This document shows, one piece after another, positions 1 through 10,729 of a stretch of 64,000 nt of DNA (its first letter is position 1; every line of letters begins with the position of its first letter). The stretch is from Anticarsia gemmatalis (taxonomy: Eukaryota > Arthropoda > Insecta > Lepidoptera > Erebidae), in contig NC_134746.1 in NCBI RefSeq assembly GCF_050436995.1, forward strand, positions 12,460,501 to 12,524,500. Direction: 5' to 3'. Position numbers and translations under genes: made by a program. Under the pieces are notes generated by a model. It had not been told where the DNA came from, made no database searches, and saw nothing but the letters and a program-made list of their open reading frames with translations.

Positions 1-1365
1 TGTATCATTACAAACATTTGCTGTTGCTCAATAATTCAATTTAATTATTTCATTATTAATATGTATGACATTTTTCTAATTTAGGCAATTGCCACTTAGA
101 TTGATTATTTCCTTACTGAAGGTATCAAAGCAGACTGGTCTTTTCAATGATAAATCATTAATTAAGTAAAAAACATTTTCGGCTTTATTACATTTGTGCA
201 GATGTCTAATTTTCCTAAAATGTAAAGCTTTTTTTTGTAAAATCCAACATAAAAAGGTTAAAAAAAAATCAAAATTTTCTAAATCAACATTGCTTGACCA
301 CTCTACAACTAAATTTGAAAAAGAAACAATCATCTAACTAGCTATATGTAACATAAAACTTTTAACATGGAAGTAAATGAAATTGGTCATGCAACTACAT
401 CAAATTGTTGTAAAAAATACGGTTGCTATAAATAACTTTATATCTGTAGTCGGATAAACATCGCCTTTTATTCATCTATTTGTCAACCTCGGCCTTGAAC
501 GAGTCATATAGCTTGCTCTGTGGTACGAATAAAGCAAATAAACTATCAATGTAATGACAGTTTGAAAGAAATAAAGTTTGTAGTAATTTTGTAGGTCTAA
601 TTGATGGTTTTTACGTATTTTCAATTGGTCAAGTAATGTGTATTAAGTTAAGTTGTTATTGATACATGTGGTTCTATTTAGAAACAGCTAGCTATTACTT
701 ACGGATCCACTCGATTGGAATACGAAATGCGTAACCAGCCGTAGTTTGGTCGTCGCTTAAATACGTACTTAAATAAAACAATCTCTTTTCGAAGTACCAA
801 CTTCCTATGTATTGCTTTTCGACAGAGTCTTTACTTTTGTTTATAATTAGGTAATTTTTCAACTATCCATTCATTCTTTAATACATTTTCTAGAAAAGGG
901 GATTTGCACAGTTCGTAATATGCACAGTAGACAAATGCGTTACTTATAATATCCAGTTTATTAGACGGGCGCAATTCTAGACAGCTGTCTATCGTAAAAT
1001 ATGTACGTTAGTTCTAGATTTACTATCTACTAGATCAATGACCTAAACCAAGTGTTGAAATGTAATTTCCTAAACCTTGGATTTAACTATCGTTAAACTA
1101 AGTTTCGCAAAGGCGGATGAGGTCTTTGTTTCTAAACCTAGATTGTGATAAAAACCGGTATTATACTAAGACAGCATACAAATAACTTGTACAAAGAATT
1201 ACAACTTTCAATTTTTTTATAATCAACGTTAGTCCTGATAAATACGAAAGCTATTTCTTGGAATAACAACATTGCGTAGAAATAAAATAGGATAATCGAA
1301 TTATATATTAAACTACCTGACCCGGCAAACGTTGTTTTGTCATAAAAATTAAAAAAAAAAAACAT

Positions 1366-1510
1366 TGTCCAGCGGACAAAATTGTGAATCTAAACCATTC
1401 TCAGACCCCTTAAACACACACAAAAAATTTCATCCAAATCGGTCCAGTCGTTTAAGAGAAGTTCAGTGACATACACACTTACAGAAGAATTATATAATAA
1501 AGATTATTAA
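1366..1510 (+). repeat. Non-LTR retrotransposon 3' tail (fragment)
   Basis: The stretch contains 'AAATCGGTCCAGTCGTTTAA' followed by a 'TTCAGTGACATACACAC' segment and an AT-rich end, a 3' tail I recognise as very common in Lepidoptera genomes. No coding part of an element is attached. The family assignment rests on pattern memory, not a search. Confidence 0.5.
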
Positions 1511-1569
1511 TAAATATTATTTTCTTTAAACTGTAGAAAGAATAAAGCCATTGAAAACTTATAATAATA

Positions 1570-1800
1570 CTAGCTGACCCGCGCAACTTCGCTTGCGTCC
1601 AATAAGAGAGAATGGGTGAAATTTTTCCCCGTTTTTGTAACATTAATTACTGGTACTCTGCTCCTTTTGGTCGTAGCGTGATGATATATAGCCTATGTCC
1701 TTTCTCGGGTATCAAAATATACAGACAGAGTTACTTTCGCATTTATAATATTAGTATGGATAAGCAGGCGAATGTTGTACAAGTTGTAGAAATTAAAGTA
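1570..1800 (+). repeat. RTE-like retrotransposon tail, copy 1 (truncated)
   Basis: It begins with 'CTAGCTGACCCGCGCAACTT' and continues with the 'GAGAATGGGTGAAATTTTTC' and 'TAGCGTGATGATATATAGCC' segments shared with the copies at 3522 and 41343. After about 1710 it diverges and lacks the terminal segment seen in the other two copies. The short open frame through it is incidental. Confidence 0.6.
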
Positions 1801-1974
1801 TAGGCGATGCTCTGAGCAAGTGATCACCTTGAAATGTGACGATGCACTGTGCATTGTACAGCTTTAGGTTATAGACCCAGTGGAGACAAAACCTCAGCAA
1901 GATCACACTGAATCAAGCTAGTTAAGCAGTAATTATTTATATGCTTACTACATTAAAAATATCACGGTTGTTAC

Positions 1975-2060
1975 ACCCGAAGGTGTAGGCAGAGGAATAT
2001 GAAACACGCCCATTTAGACTGTTAGTCCTATGTAATAGGAGGCGAGCCTATTACCATTTA
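1975..2060 (+). repeat. Lepidopteran interspersed repeat fragment
   Basis: The motif 'GTGTAGGCAGAGGAATATG' followed by 'CATGTAATAGGAGGCGAGCC'-like sequence (here TATGTAATAGG) resembles a dispersed repeat common in Lepidoptera. The fragment carries no coding capacity. The identity is from memory and moderate at best. Confidence 0.4.
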
Positions 2061-3521
2061 CAGGGCCGTTAACTCCAAACTATTAGTAAGAAATATTGTA
2101 CCTAATAAATTAGAAAAGAACTATTGACAGATAATGCTAATGGCGTCATAAAAATCAGTGCTTGAAAAATTAGTCGTAAAATCTCCCAGTAGGCCAATTT
2201 CTAGGTCTTCCTTATCAAATGATAAGCAAAACTCATGTTCAACATAAATATTTTGATTTGTAATGCCTATCAATGACGAACGGCGTATATGATTACGTCA
2301 AAAAACTCTTCTTATCAGCTTATCAGCGAGTTTTATTTCCGTGGTAATGTGACATTGTCGTTTGGGTATTTTAATTTTTATGTTCATTTCATTGAGCACG
2401 TGAGTACATAAGCATGTATGTAATTATGTAAATGAATGAATTAATAAATAAAGATTATTACTGCCTTATTTCTGGGCAAAGGTCTCCTTCCGGAATGAAA
2501 GAGGGTATAGGACAAAGCCCAATCAAGTGAGGGGTGAAGGCTTAAAATAAAATAATCTGGATTTAATATTTCAATAAATAATTAAAGAAAGGAAAGGGTT
2601 AATTTTAAGACTTGCGCGGTAAGCTATTCAGTAGGTTTTAAACAAGCAATCTCATAAAAATATTCTTGTACAAACATAATATTCAAATAAGTCTTGGTCT
2701 TTATATTTTGATAAATATTCAAATAATAACATAACATTGATACATTAATTTGAATTACTTTTGCGGAGTTTTAATATAAAAATTCTCATATAAGGAAAAT
2801 GTTACTAAAATGTATATACATTATTTAAAATCGTAATGGTAAAGCTCATTTTTTTGTAGGGTTTTTTTAGAATAAATACTGATTCAGTTGTTTTGGTTAA
2901 TGACTAACCATTATAACATGAGTAATAGATGCATTTACCTGCCGCATTTTTACGTCCATTTCTGAGGGAGAGCAATTTAAGAAACATTCGATTTCTATCC
3001 ATCTAAGGTTAATAAAAGATAAGAAATGTACAGAAAGCCTTTAATAAAATTCGACATTTCGGTTTCTTCTCACCCACTCATGGTTGTTTATGTTGACTGA
3101 ATTCATTCGAGTCTAGAACAACAGGAATGCTCTATACAATAAAAAAATGAAACTAGCTAACTATGAAACCACGTGCGCATACGTATACGGAAGAAATACC
3201 AGACGGCTTTAGGTGGCATTAATTTAATTCACGAACTTGTTATAATATTTTATGCATGATTCCTTTTAACATGGATCGAAAACTTACTCATGAACCGTGG
3301 TCTGTGGTACTTATCACATTTATACAAAAAAAAAATAGTCCCTGTTATTATTTAAGAAACAACTGATATTTGATTAAGAAACTTGTCATTTTTCGTCTAA
3401 AAATATTTATAAATTACTGCTCGAATAAAGCCATCAAGCAATGATAAAGCAACTCTTTAACATACCAATTTGATAGGTAAGTATGCGAAATACTAAGAAA
3501 TATACCATTTATCTTTCACTA

Positions 3522-3780
3522 GCTGACCCGCGCAACTTCGCTTGCGTCACATTAGAGAGAATGGGTGAAATTTTCCCCGTTTTTGTAACATTTTTTACTG
3601 GTACTCAGCTCCTATTGGTTGTAGCGTGATGATATATAGCCTATAGCCTTCCTCAATAAATGGGCTATCTAACACTGAAAGAATTTTTCAAATCGGACCA
3701 GTAGTTCCTGAGATTAGCGCGTTCAAACAAACAAACAAACAAACTCTTCAGCTTTATAATATTAAGTATAGATTAGTATA
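3522..3780 (+). repeat. RTE-like retrotransposon 3' tail, copy 2
   Basis: The copy runs from 'CTAGCTGACCCGCGCAACTT' to 'CTTCAGCTTTATAATATTAA'. It includes 'AAATCGGACCAGTAGTTCCT', the 'GAGATTAGCGCGTTCAAAC' segment and an (AAAC)n stretch. It matches the copy at 41343-41625 along its length. This is the conserved 3' end of a non-LTR element or a SINE that borrows it; no reverse transcriptase is attached. Confidence 0.65.
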
Positions 3781-6120
3781 GATATCATAGTTCGAACTCT
3801 ATCGTGATGATACTATCCATCATCATTAATCTATTCAACAACTGATCTACTAAGATAACATGGGATGTTATTTTATAAAATGTCAGTGGAACAAAGAAAC
3901 GTGCCAACCAGTATGGTCAGTTTTCAACAAAAGGATACGCTCGGACACAGTCACCTGAGAATGCAATGACCCGGCTTATTACATTATCACACATCATAAT
4001 ACTTATAATTACTTATACTTAGTAATGCGGCCGATGACGAACGGCATATTTTATTTTTTATAGTAGAATCTTGTATTTAAGATGACTTGCGGTAGAAATT
4101 AGCCTTGTGAACTTGCAAACTTGCAAAAAAAAGTGCAACTCTTCCTGGAACATTAGTCTTTGGGCCACATAAATATTAGTTTCTTGAATATAACGCACAA
4201 TGATCTTGCGTCATCATGTAAATAATATAAGGGGGTCTTTTTCAATCGCCAGGTGGTTTACATATTGTTATGTAACTATAAGCTATGTTGTTTTTATAGA
4301 ATCGCCACATATCATCTGTAAAAGCGCCTAAATTACCAGTGAAAAGTAATCTGTGGGTGGAAAATAAAAGTATTCGTTTATAGTTGAGTGGCCATTGATG
4401 GCTATTATATTCTCTTGCTGGTATTAAAGAGTAGTTACGTTTTATAAATAACATGTTTACAACCGATTAAATAAAGGTCCGTGTTCCTGCTCAAAGGAGT
4501 GTTAGTGAAACGAGCTGCGCATTCGCTTTGTCCCCACATGAATCATGCTGTTTGTTAGAGTTCAAACTTTGACCCTTCCACAGTACGTTATCTTTGTTAC
4601 ACAGGCCAAATATTGTGCTAATATTTTATGATAATTGCTTATGTAATATGATGTTAGGAGCTCTTAGCAACGTAACGTAAGGCATACAGGAAGCGTTTGA
4701 TGTCGTAACAAAGAAGTATTGAAGGACTGTCAGACAAAAGGTTCTTGAATTTATTATTTTGGCATTGTGTTTTAAGTTTGGCAAGGAAATTGGATGTCGC
4801 GGCGTTGCGTTGAGAATTGGGAACAATCTTCCTTTGTAGAACCTTTTCTTGAACACGTATTCCGCCGTCTCTTAGTTTGTTAACACCGAAGATCCTTGTT
4901 ACATACGCAAAAAAAAAAATTACAAATTAATATGTTAAATAACTACGAATTTTCGAATGAAAAAACCGTACACGTGCGTTCTCGTTAAATTAATATTTAA
5001 ACTATAACAATAGTCCGGAAACTCGAATATACGATAGTACTATCAGCTGTTCCACGCAGTGTGAAGGTGTTTTGCAACAAGAGTAGTCGTGTTGCGACAG
5101 TCGCAAGGACTTGTTTACTAACCGCGATTAGTTGAGCCTAAGTTTCTGTCGCTTCGGACGTGTCAGTGATGGTACTAGAAAAAGTTATGAAATGAAATTG
5201 TCTGATTAAGAATGGTGTTCTTTGTGGCTTGTGTATGTGTTATATTGACAGCCCAATTGGGAGAGAAACATCATCGTGTAAGTTTTTCAAACTATATGGA
5301 GAGTGTACTTTCGTTTTCTTTGTTCAGGACTTCTCTGAAATTAAAAAACCAATTTGGACAATTTTTCATCTGATAGATAGTTCAATTATTCCCAGACGAA
5401 GCTACTTTCTAAGATCAGGGGCATATTGAACGTTACTAAAGTTGTGAATAGAAATATTTTTTCTTTAACATAGTTTGAAAAAAGTGAGCTAGTTTTGAAT
5501 AATGCGAATGTTTTTGTCCGTGTTATCGTCCTCGCGTATTATTGCGTATTTTGCAATGATTTGTTTCAAATGTACGCAAAACAATTGTTTGCAACAATAT
5601 GTTTTAATTATGTGTTTATGTTACATTGTTGTTAAAACATGACGTGTTCAATTATTGACCTTTTCTATAACAAAAGGTTTATGGAAGTTCAATGCCCGCT
5701 TCGATGTTTATCTAGCAAATTTGATTTTTGTTCGATCGCTTTTGTAAACTATAAATCTGTTTTGTTTTTAATAAGGACAAGCAAAGACAAACGTACTTAA
5801 TTTTTTTATTAATAAAATTCCGTCTTGAATTGCGAACCTCCACCTCTTTTCAAGTCGGATAATAATCTTTTCTTTATTATAAAATCGTATAAGTGGTCAA
5901 AATTTTTGTTTACAAGTAATCTAATTATTGCGAAATAAAAATAACTTAGAACTGAACAATTAAGATTTTCAGCAAATCATTATAATTTATGTGCACTAAT
6001 TAACTAGTTTCGAAAAAACTTTAACTCCGTTCAGATATCTCATTAAAATCTAAGTGTTAGTTATAATTACACTTGTTTTCGTTAACCGAGTCTAATTAGA
6101 AGCATTTTAGTATTAGAAAC

Positions 6121-6190
6121 GTTTATTCATGCGGGAATCGATCTCGCGACCAAGAACCGTGACATTCCACCATTGAGATATTTACGCCAG
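6121..6190 (-). repeat. tRNA-like or SINE-derived fragment
   Basis: Read on the minus strand, it has a D-arm-like 'ATCTCAATGGTGGAATG' and a B-box-like 'GAGATCGATTCCCGC'. The acceptor arms do not pair, so it is not a working tRNA gene. A degenerate tRNA-derived SINE head is the likeliest explanation. Confidence 0.3.
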
Positions 6191-6867
6191 TTGTCATAGT
6201 AAACATGCATCTTGATAAGTTAATTTATTGATAGAAAATTTTAATTATTTTTAAAGAGATTTCTTCCCTGCTTTAAAATTTTCGTATTGTAAAAAGATAA
6301 ATTAGACTGTCATGAAACTGGTGATTTGCGAAGTGGTTTAAACAATTTAAATGGTCTTTTTCAAAACATAAAAAGGTACGTAAAACCTAGACCGTTGCGG
6401 TAAAATTTTATCATTTTAAAACTTTTCCTTGTGCAAATTATTTTTAAATACGGATATACTAATCTCCAATCGTTTAGTTAGCAAAAATTTTGTCGCTTAA
6501 ATTACAGAGATTTCATGTCTTAATATTGAGAGATATTTTTAATTTTGTATCTTGCATGATGCATTCTTCATACTGAGTTAATTTTCTTTCGTACCCAGGC
6601 AACAACGGAACAAAAACTGGGCTGTGTAACTTAAAATAAATATTTTGGAGAAAAGGATAAAATGAATGAAGAGGTCTGTGTTGAATTTTAATGTGCTCTG
6701 CCCTTGGTTTTTGCTAACTTATGTCGCAATTCGAGCGGAATTCCATGGACCCATAATAATGCCTTAAGGGTAGATAATCATCATTTGTGTTTTGGTTTCC
6801 ATTCGGCAAATAAGTTGCTTTGAAGAGAAGAGTATGATACACATACGGCGACACAAAATAATTTATG

Positions 6868-6989
6868 CCCGGATTCTGAGGCACATTTTGTGGTAGTTTA
6901 TCTATTAAATCAGTTTTTTTTTATATGAGTTTAATCGCTATTGAATAGATAAACTACCGCTTATTGCTTAATGTATCTCAGAAATGGGA
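6868..6989. mobile_element. Palindromic MITE, copy 1 of 4
   Basis: A snap-back element with arms 'GGTAGTTTATCTATTAAAT' and 'ATTGAATAGATAAACTACC', flanked by outer inverted repeats of the type CCGGATTCTGAGG...CTCAGAAATGGG. The same structure recurs at 8711, 26121 and 35658. It has no coding capacity. Confidence 0.75.
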
Positions 6990-7559
6990 GTCAAAGATCC
7001 TAAAGAATATTTAGTAGTATTATGCTATTCATTTAAGTAGGCAATTCATATTTCAGTTTTACTTATGTTAATTTAAGTAATTAATCGTTCAGGAAACGTT
7101 ATTTCGTAACTAGTATTAAATGTTCTATTAAAAGTCGTTAGAACAAGTTGTCGCGAATTTAAAGACCGTTTCAAGGTGATGAGTTTGTCGCGAACTCGCG
7201 GTTTATCTAGTTTTGTGATGGATAATATCATTTAAAAGCAGTTTTGAAGGTTACACGTCATGGTAAAGCAATAAAAAATTGTTTTGAACGAATGTTTTTT
7301 AAACTAAATGCCTTTAGAGAAATATGACACTGTAAATAATAAAGAAAATTGCCTATTCGTAGCGGTCGTTTGCTTGACCTACTTATCTCGAAGTCCCGGG
7401 CTGTTGAATAGCAGTTAGGAATTTGAAATGTAAATTGATAAATGCACAGCAGAAACTGGGATGCTCTGGCTCTGTAGGTATATCATTCAGAATATAGAGC
7501 TATATTTCGATACCTATTAGTCTACAATACTTTACTTAAAACATGGTTTCCTTTTTTGA

Positions 7560-7640
7560 TAGCCTGTACTGTGCCACTGCTGGGCATAGGTCTCCCCCCA
7601 ATATTTCCCAATCCTCCCTATTTTGTGTTATGCGTGTCCA
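7560..7640 (+). repeat. 'CCACTGCTGGGCA' repeat fragment
   Basis: It contains 'TGCCACTGCTGGGCATAGGT' followed by 'CTCCCTATTTTGTGTTATGC', a lepidopteran dispersed repeat. Related short pieces occur at about 2470-2560, 37513-37572, 38009-38062, 52318-52375 and, in reverse, 62908-62945. Confidence 0.5.
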
Positions 7641-8710
7641 ATTAATATTAAAGACAAATAACAGGGATAAATAATATTTTTTTTGCTACTCATTAGTTAA
7701 TTGATTCATTTGCTCTTGAAAACATATTACGTTATACGTCTTGTTATAAATATAATAGTTTGAAACGTAACTCAACTACGAGAGTAGTTCCGCATCTCCT
7801 GCGGCTACGTCACAGCCCGGCCTCTCAACGATAACAGACACACCCACACGTAACCTTTTAGATGAATGAAACGCATTTACATTTGGTAAATAAATACTCT
7901 AGTCTATTAATACTGCAGACTGTTTTAAATGATTATGTGCATGGACATATCGGAATGGATTTCCTGATTAGTTTTGTCATTTATGGTAATATCTGTCTTT
8001 GCGAAGAAAAATACCTTCTAGTATTTTCGCGATTTGTAGGTTTATAATATTTATTGCGATAGAAACGATCTTTAATGTAATGGTATTTTAAAGGTTTTGA
8101 GACGTTTCGCTCAGATGACACCGGCCTTGGTCCCGGAGCGAGTAGAAGCATATAACTGCTTGTATATTGTGATATACATACATATTTTCCGCTCTACTAA
8201 CCCAATTTAAACATTCGCAGTTCTGGCTACGTATTTTATGCTCAAGTATCTTCAAAATCTCTTTACCAATTTTTGAGTAATCGACGGAACAACAGCTCAA
8301 AATTCAGTGCATTATCGATTCAGTAGTGGTCGTTCTGACGTCAGATATGGATACTTTGAAGTAAATGGATGTTTACGTAGCAATTTAGATGATTGGTAAT
8401 ACGATAAAATACACTGGCTAAATTATTTGCAGTCACGAACTCACGATAAGCGATCAGTAGGATATAACGATGGGTAGACGATGCGTGTTGCGTGATGGTG
8501 GTTGCCACGCAACGCTGCCATGCACTAGGCGTCGTATATTCGGTGAGATTTGCTATACGCATATTCGGTTCGGGATCAACTGGCCTAGCCGGGCGGCAAA
8601 ACAGAATATGTGTTGATTCATGTTCGGGAAAAATGCCACTCGACATCGCCGCGCCTGAACGGTTAAGCCAAATTGTAATAATCAGACCCGATCGGCACAA
8701 GCCGAATAAC

Positions 8711-8824
8711 CCCGGTTTCCGAGTACATTTAACGGTAGTTTATCTATTTAATAGCGTTTTTTTGTATCAGTTTCAACGCTATTGAATAGATAAACTGTCG
8801 CTAAATGAACCTCAGAAATCGGGG
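8711..8824. mobile_element. Palindromic MITE, copy 2 of 4
   Basis: Its arms are 'GGTAGTTTATCTATTTAATA' and the complementary 'ATTGAATAGATAAACTGTC', bounded by CCCCGGTTTCCGAG at the left and CTCAGAAATCGGGG at the right. It directly abuts an unexplained GC-richer block at about 8490-8710. Confidence 0.8.
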
Positions 8825-10626
8825 GTTAGTGTAGTAAATTTGTTGTTTGATAAATATTGCCGTACCGAACGTGCCGTATTGAAGATACGTGTAGCAAGTC
8901 TGACAAATTACAGACAGGGGTGTTTTCCTGAATAGGGAAAGGGTTAGGTTTTGCACCTTGTGTCCATCACGTTGGCAAAGAATAGGGTGGTTATGAATCA
9001 GAACGGAATTCATGTTTGTAAAATGATATAATCTACACCGGGACTAATTCTGGTAATTATGAAGAACAGTAACTGTTTGTTATTGCGATCCAAAAATACA
9101 TTCCGTATTAAAACAAAATAGGTGGATATCTTAAATGTGCGCATATTCGTGAATATGAATGATGAAATATCACTGTTTTTTTATTTACTATTGTAAACGC
9201 CCAAGGCCGTGAAAATAGCATGTCTTAAAACGTGATGGGTTATTTAAGTAGTGGTAAATAATTATATTTTTCATCTTCGTCACTGCTATTATCCTATTAT
9301 AATATTAATTGTTATTGTCATCATAGTTAATTTGTAGTTGACGCGTGTACCTATATGTTTTTTAATTGTCATAAAGTTTTGAAAATTCGTGTAGGTACCT
9401 ACTGTACTACTTTTTATATCGTTGTATGAGAACTAATCATAATGAAGAAAGATTGTGGGAGTAAGAGGTTTTCTCAAAATTTAAGGAATATCGTGCAAGT
9501 ACAAAATTCCACTCATAAGTCATACGAGACCATTTTATCCATGACAATGGTCATAAATTTTATCTCAAGTCGAAACAGTCCTTTTGTCTTAAAAGCTCAG
9601 TTTGTTCTACATAAGTACTCTGTTTATAGAAGTCAAGGCTACTTCATACCCTTGTATGAAGTCACTCATTGACCTAGCTTTGTCAGGGTCTCGCGGTTGG
9701 CAGACCCCATTCTGGTTGCTTGTTGATTACGTCACTATTCTCTTCATGAGGTTAGGAAAATACTGACGTCATTAAATTGGCTGGTTGTTTAAAGATCTAT
9801 GTAAAGCTTTACGACTATTGGCTCTTATTTAACTTTGTGATAAACAAAGCTTGAATAGCTTGAATTATCCCAATGTCGAAAGAATAAAAGAAACCTCTGT
9901 AAAGCAGAGACAAGGATTTTAGATAATTAGCTACTGATTTAAAAATTTGGCTGCGACCTGCGATAGTACTATTTTTATAACCTTTTCACTACCTCCTAGA
10001 TATAAGATACGAAATCTAATCAAACACTGATTCGTATATTCGATATTCGTACACACGCCCGCACCACGCGATCTTCATGTCTTTACACTTGCAGATAAAA
10101 CGAAACCTTTGATTCAAAGGTTTACAAATTTGTTTGTTTGTTACGTCTACATCGTACGATGTCTACAGATATGAATAGTTATTAATCGGTCGTTAACGTT
10201 TTAAGTCCTAAATCTCCAACCGTCGTTGAAAAATCTTAAGGTTTTATGACTAAAGTAAAGAAAACGTAGAAATGAAAACTTTACCTATTTGTATAAACTT
10301 TAAGAATTTGGCTCGGATCCGAAACGGCTTTATTTATTCCGGGTTCAAGTTATGAGACCAATTTTAATAATAATATTCATGACCTTTTCTCTCTATTCCA
10401 TTACGTGAGGATTACCATTGTTTAGCCGTGTAAATCGATGTTATTTTTTTACAGTATTTATTTGACTTTAGTAGAGACCAAGTTAATCTTTTTAACATCC
10501 TTACAAATGACTTGATGGGTTTTGTGTCAAAAAGAATTACTTAAGTAAAGCCATAAAGCCACAATTAAGCCCAAGGAGAGCCCGAGCCTTTTTTTCAAGG
10601 AGAAATTAATTGTATAGCGTAATGTA

Positions 10627-10729
10627 ATGTTGTTATTTTTGTTACAGTTGCTGTGGTCGATCTGTGGATGTCTCCTCGTATCGTTAGTAGTAGTATTCTT
10701 CTACTACTATAAACGATGGCGGGCGAAAG
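10627..10729 (+). CDS. sws: sws N-terminal exon: membrane anchor and possible start
   Basis: Codons from 10648 read LLWSICGCLLVSLVVVFFYY and then basic YKRWRAK, a single membrane helix followed by positive charge, as expected for the N-terminal ER anchor of this family. The frame is open back to an ATG at 10627, so translation could begin there if this is a first exon. Alternatively the pyrimidine-rich run and TTACAG ending at 10647 are an acceptor, and the start codon lies in an exon further upstream. The donor follows 10729, and the split Glu codon is completed at 11156. Confidence 0.75.

Larger units (their letters stand above)
1..10626. other. Gene-free region upstream of sws
   Basis: About 10.6 kb of AT-rich DNA in which I find no convincing coding exon. 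The open frames present are short, start mostly at non-ATG codons, overlap on both strands and show no recognisable family. Recognisable content is limited to retrotransposon tails (about 1366-1510, 1570-1800, 1975-2060, 3522-3780, 7560-7640), a tRNA-like fragment (about 6121-6190), and two palindromic MITE copies (6868-6989, 8711-8824). An undetected non-coding or very short first exon of sws could lie here. One weak candidate is the start codon at 5169, which sits just before a possible donor. Confidence 0.6.

Noticed and set aside
1612..1803. 63-codon open frame at 1612
   Set aside because: It is the translation of an RTE-like repeat tail that recurs at 3522 and 41343.
5169..5171. ATG followed by GTACTA as a one-codon first exon of sws
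   Set aside because: Phase-compatible with the 10648 exon but the donor is poor and there is no supporting conservation; mentioned only as a possibility.
6121..6190. Functional tRNA gene on the minus strand
   Set aside because: Box-like motifs exist, but the acceptor stem does not pair and no proper anticodon arm can be drawn.
8341..8700. 119-codon minus-strand open frame
   Set aside because: Overlaps another open frame on the opposite strand, with a non-ATG start and no family resemblance; kept only as an unexplained block.
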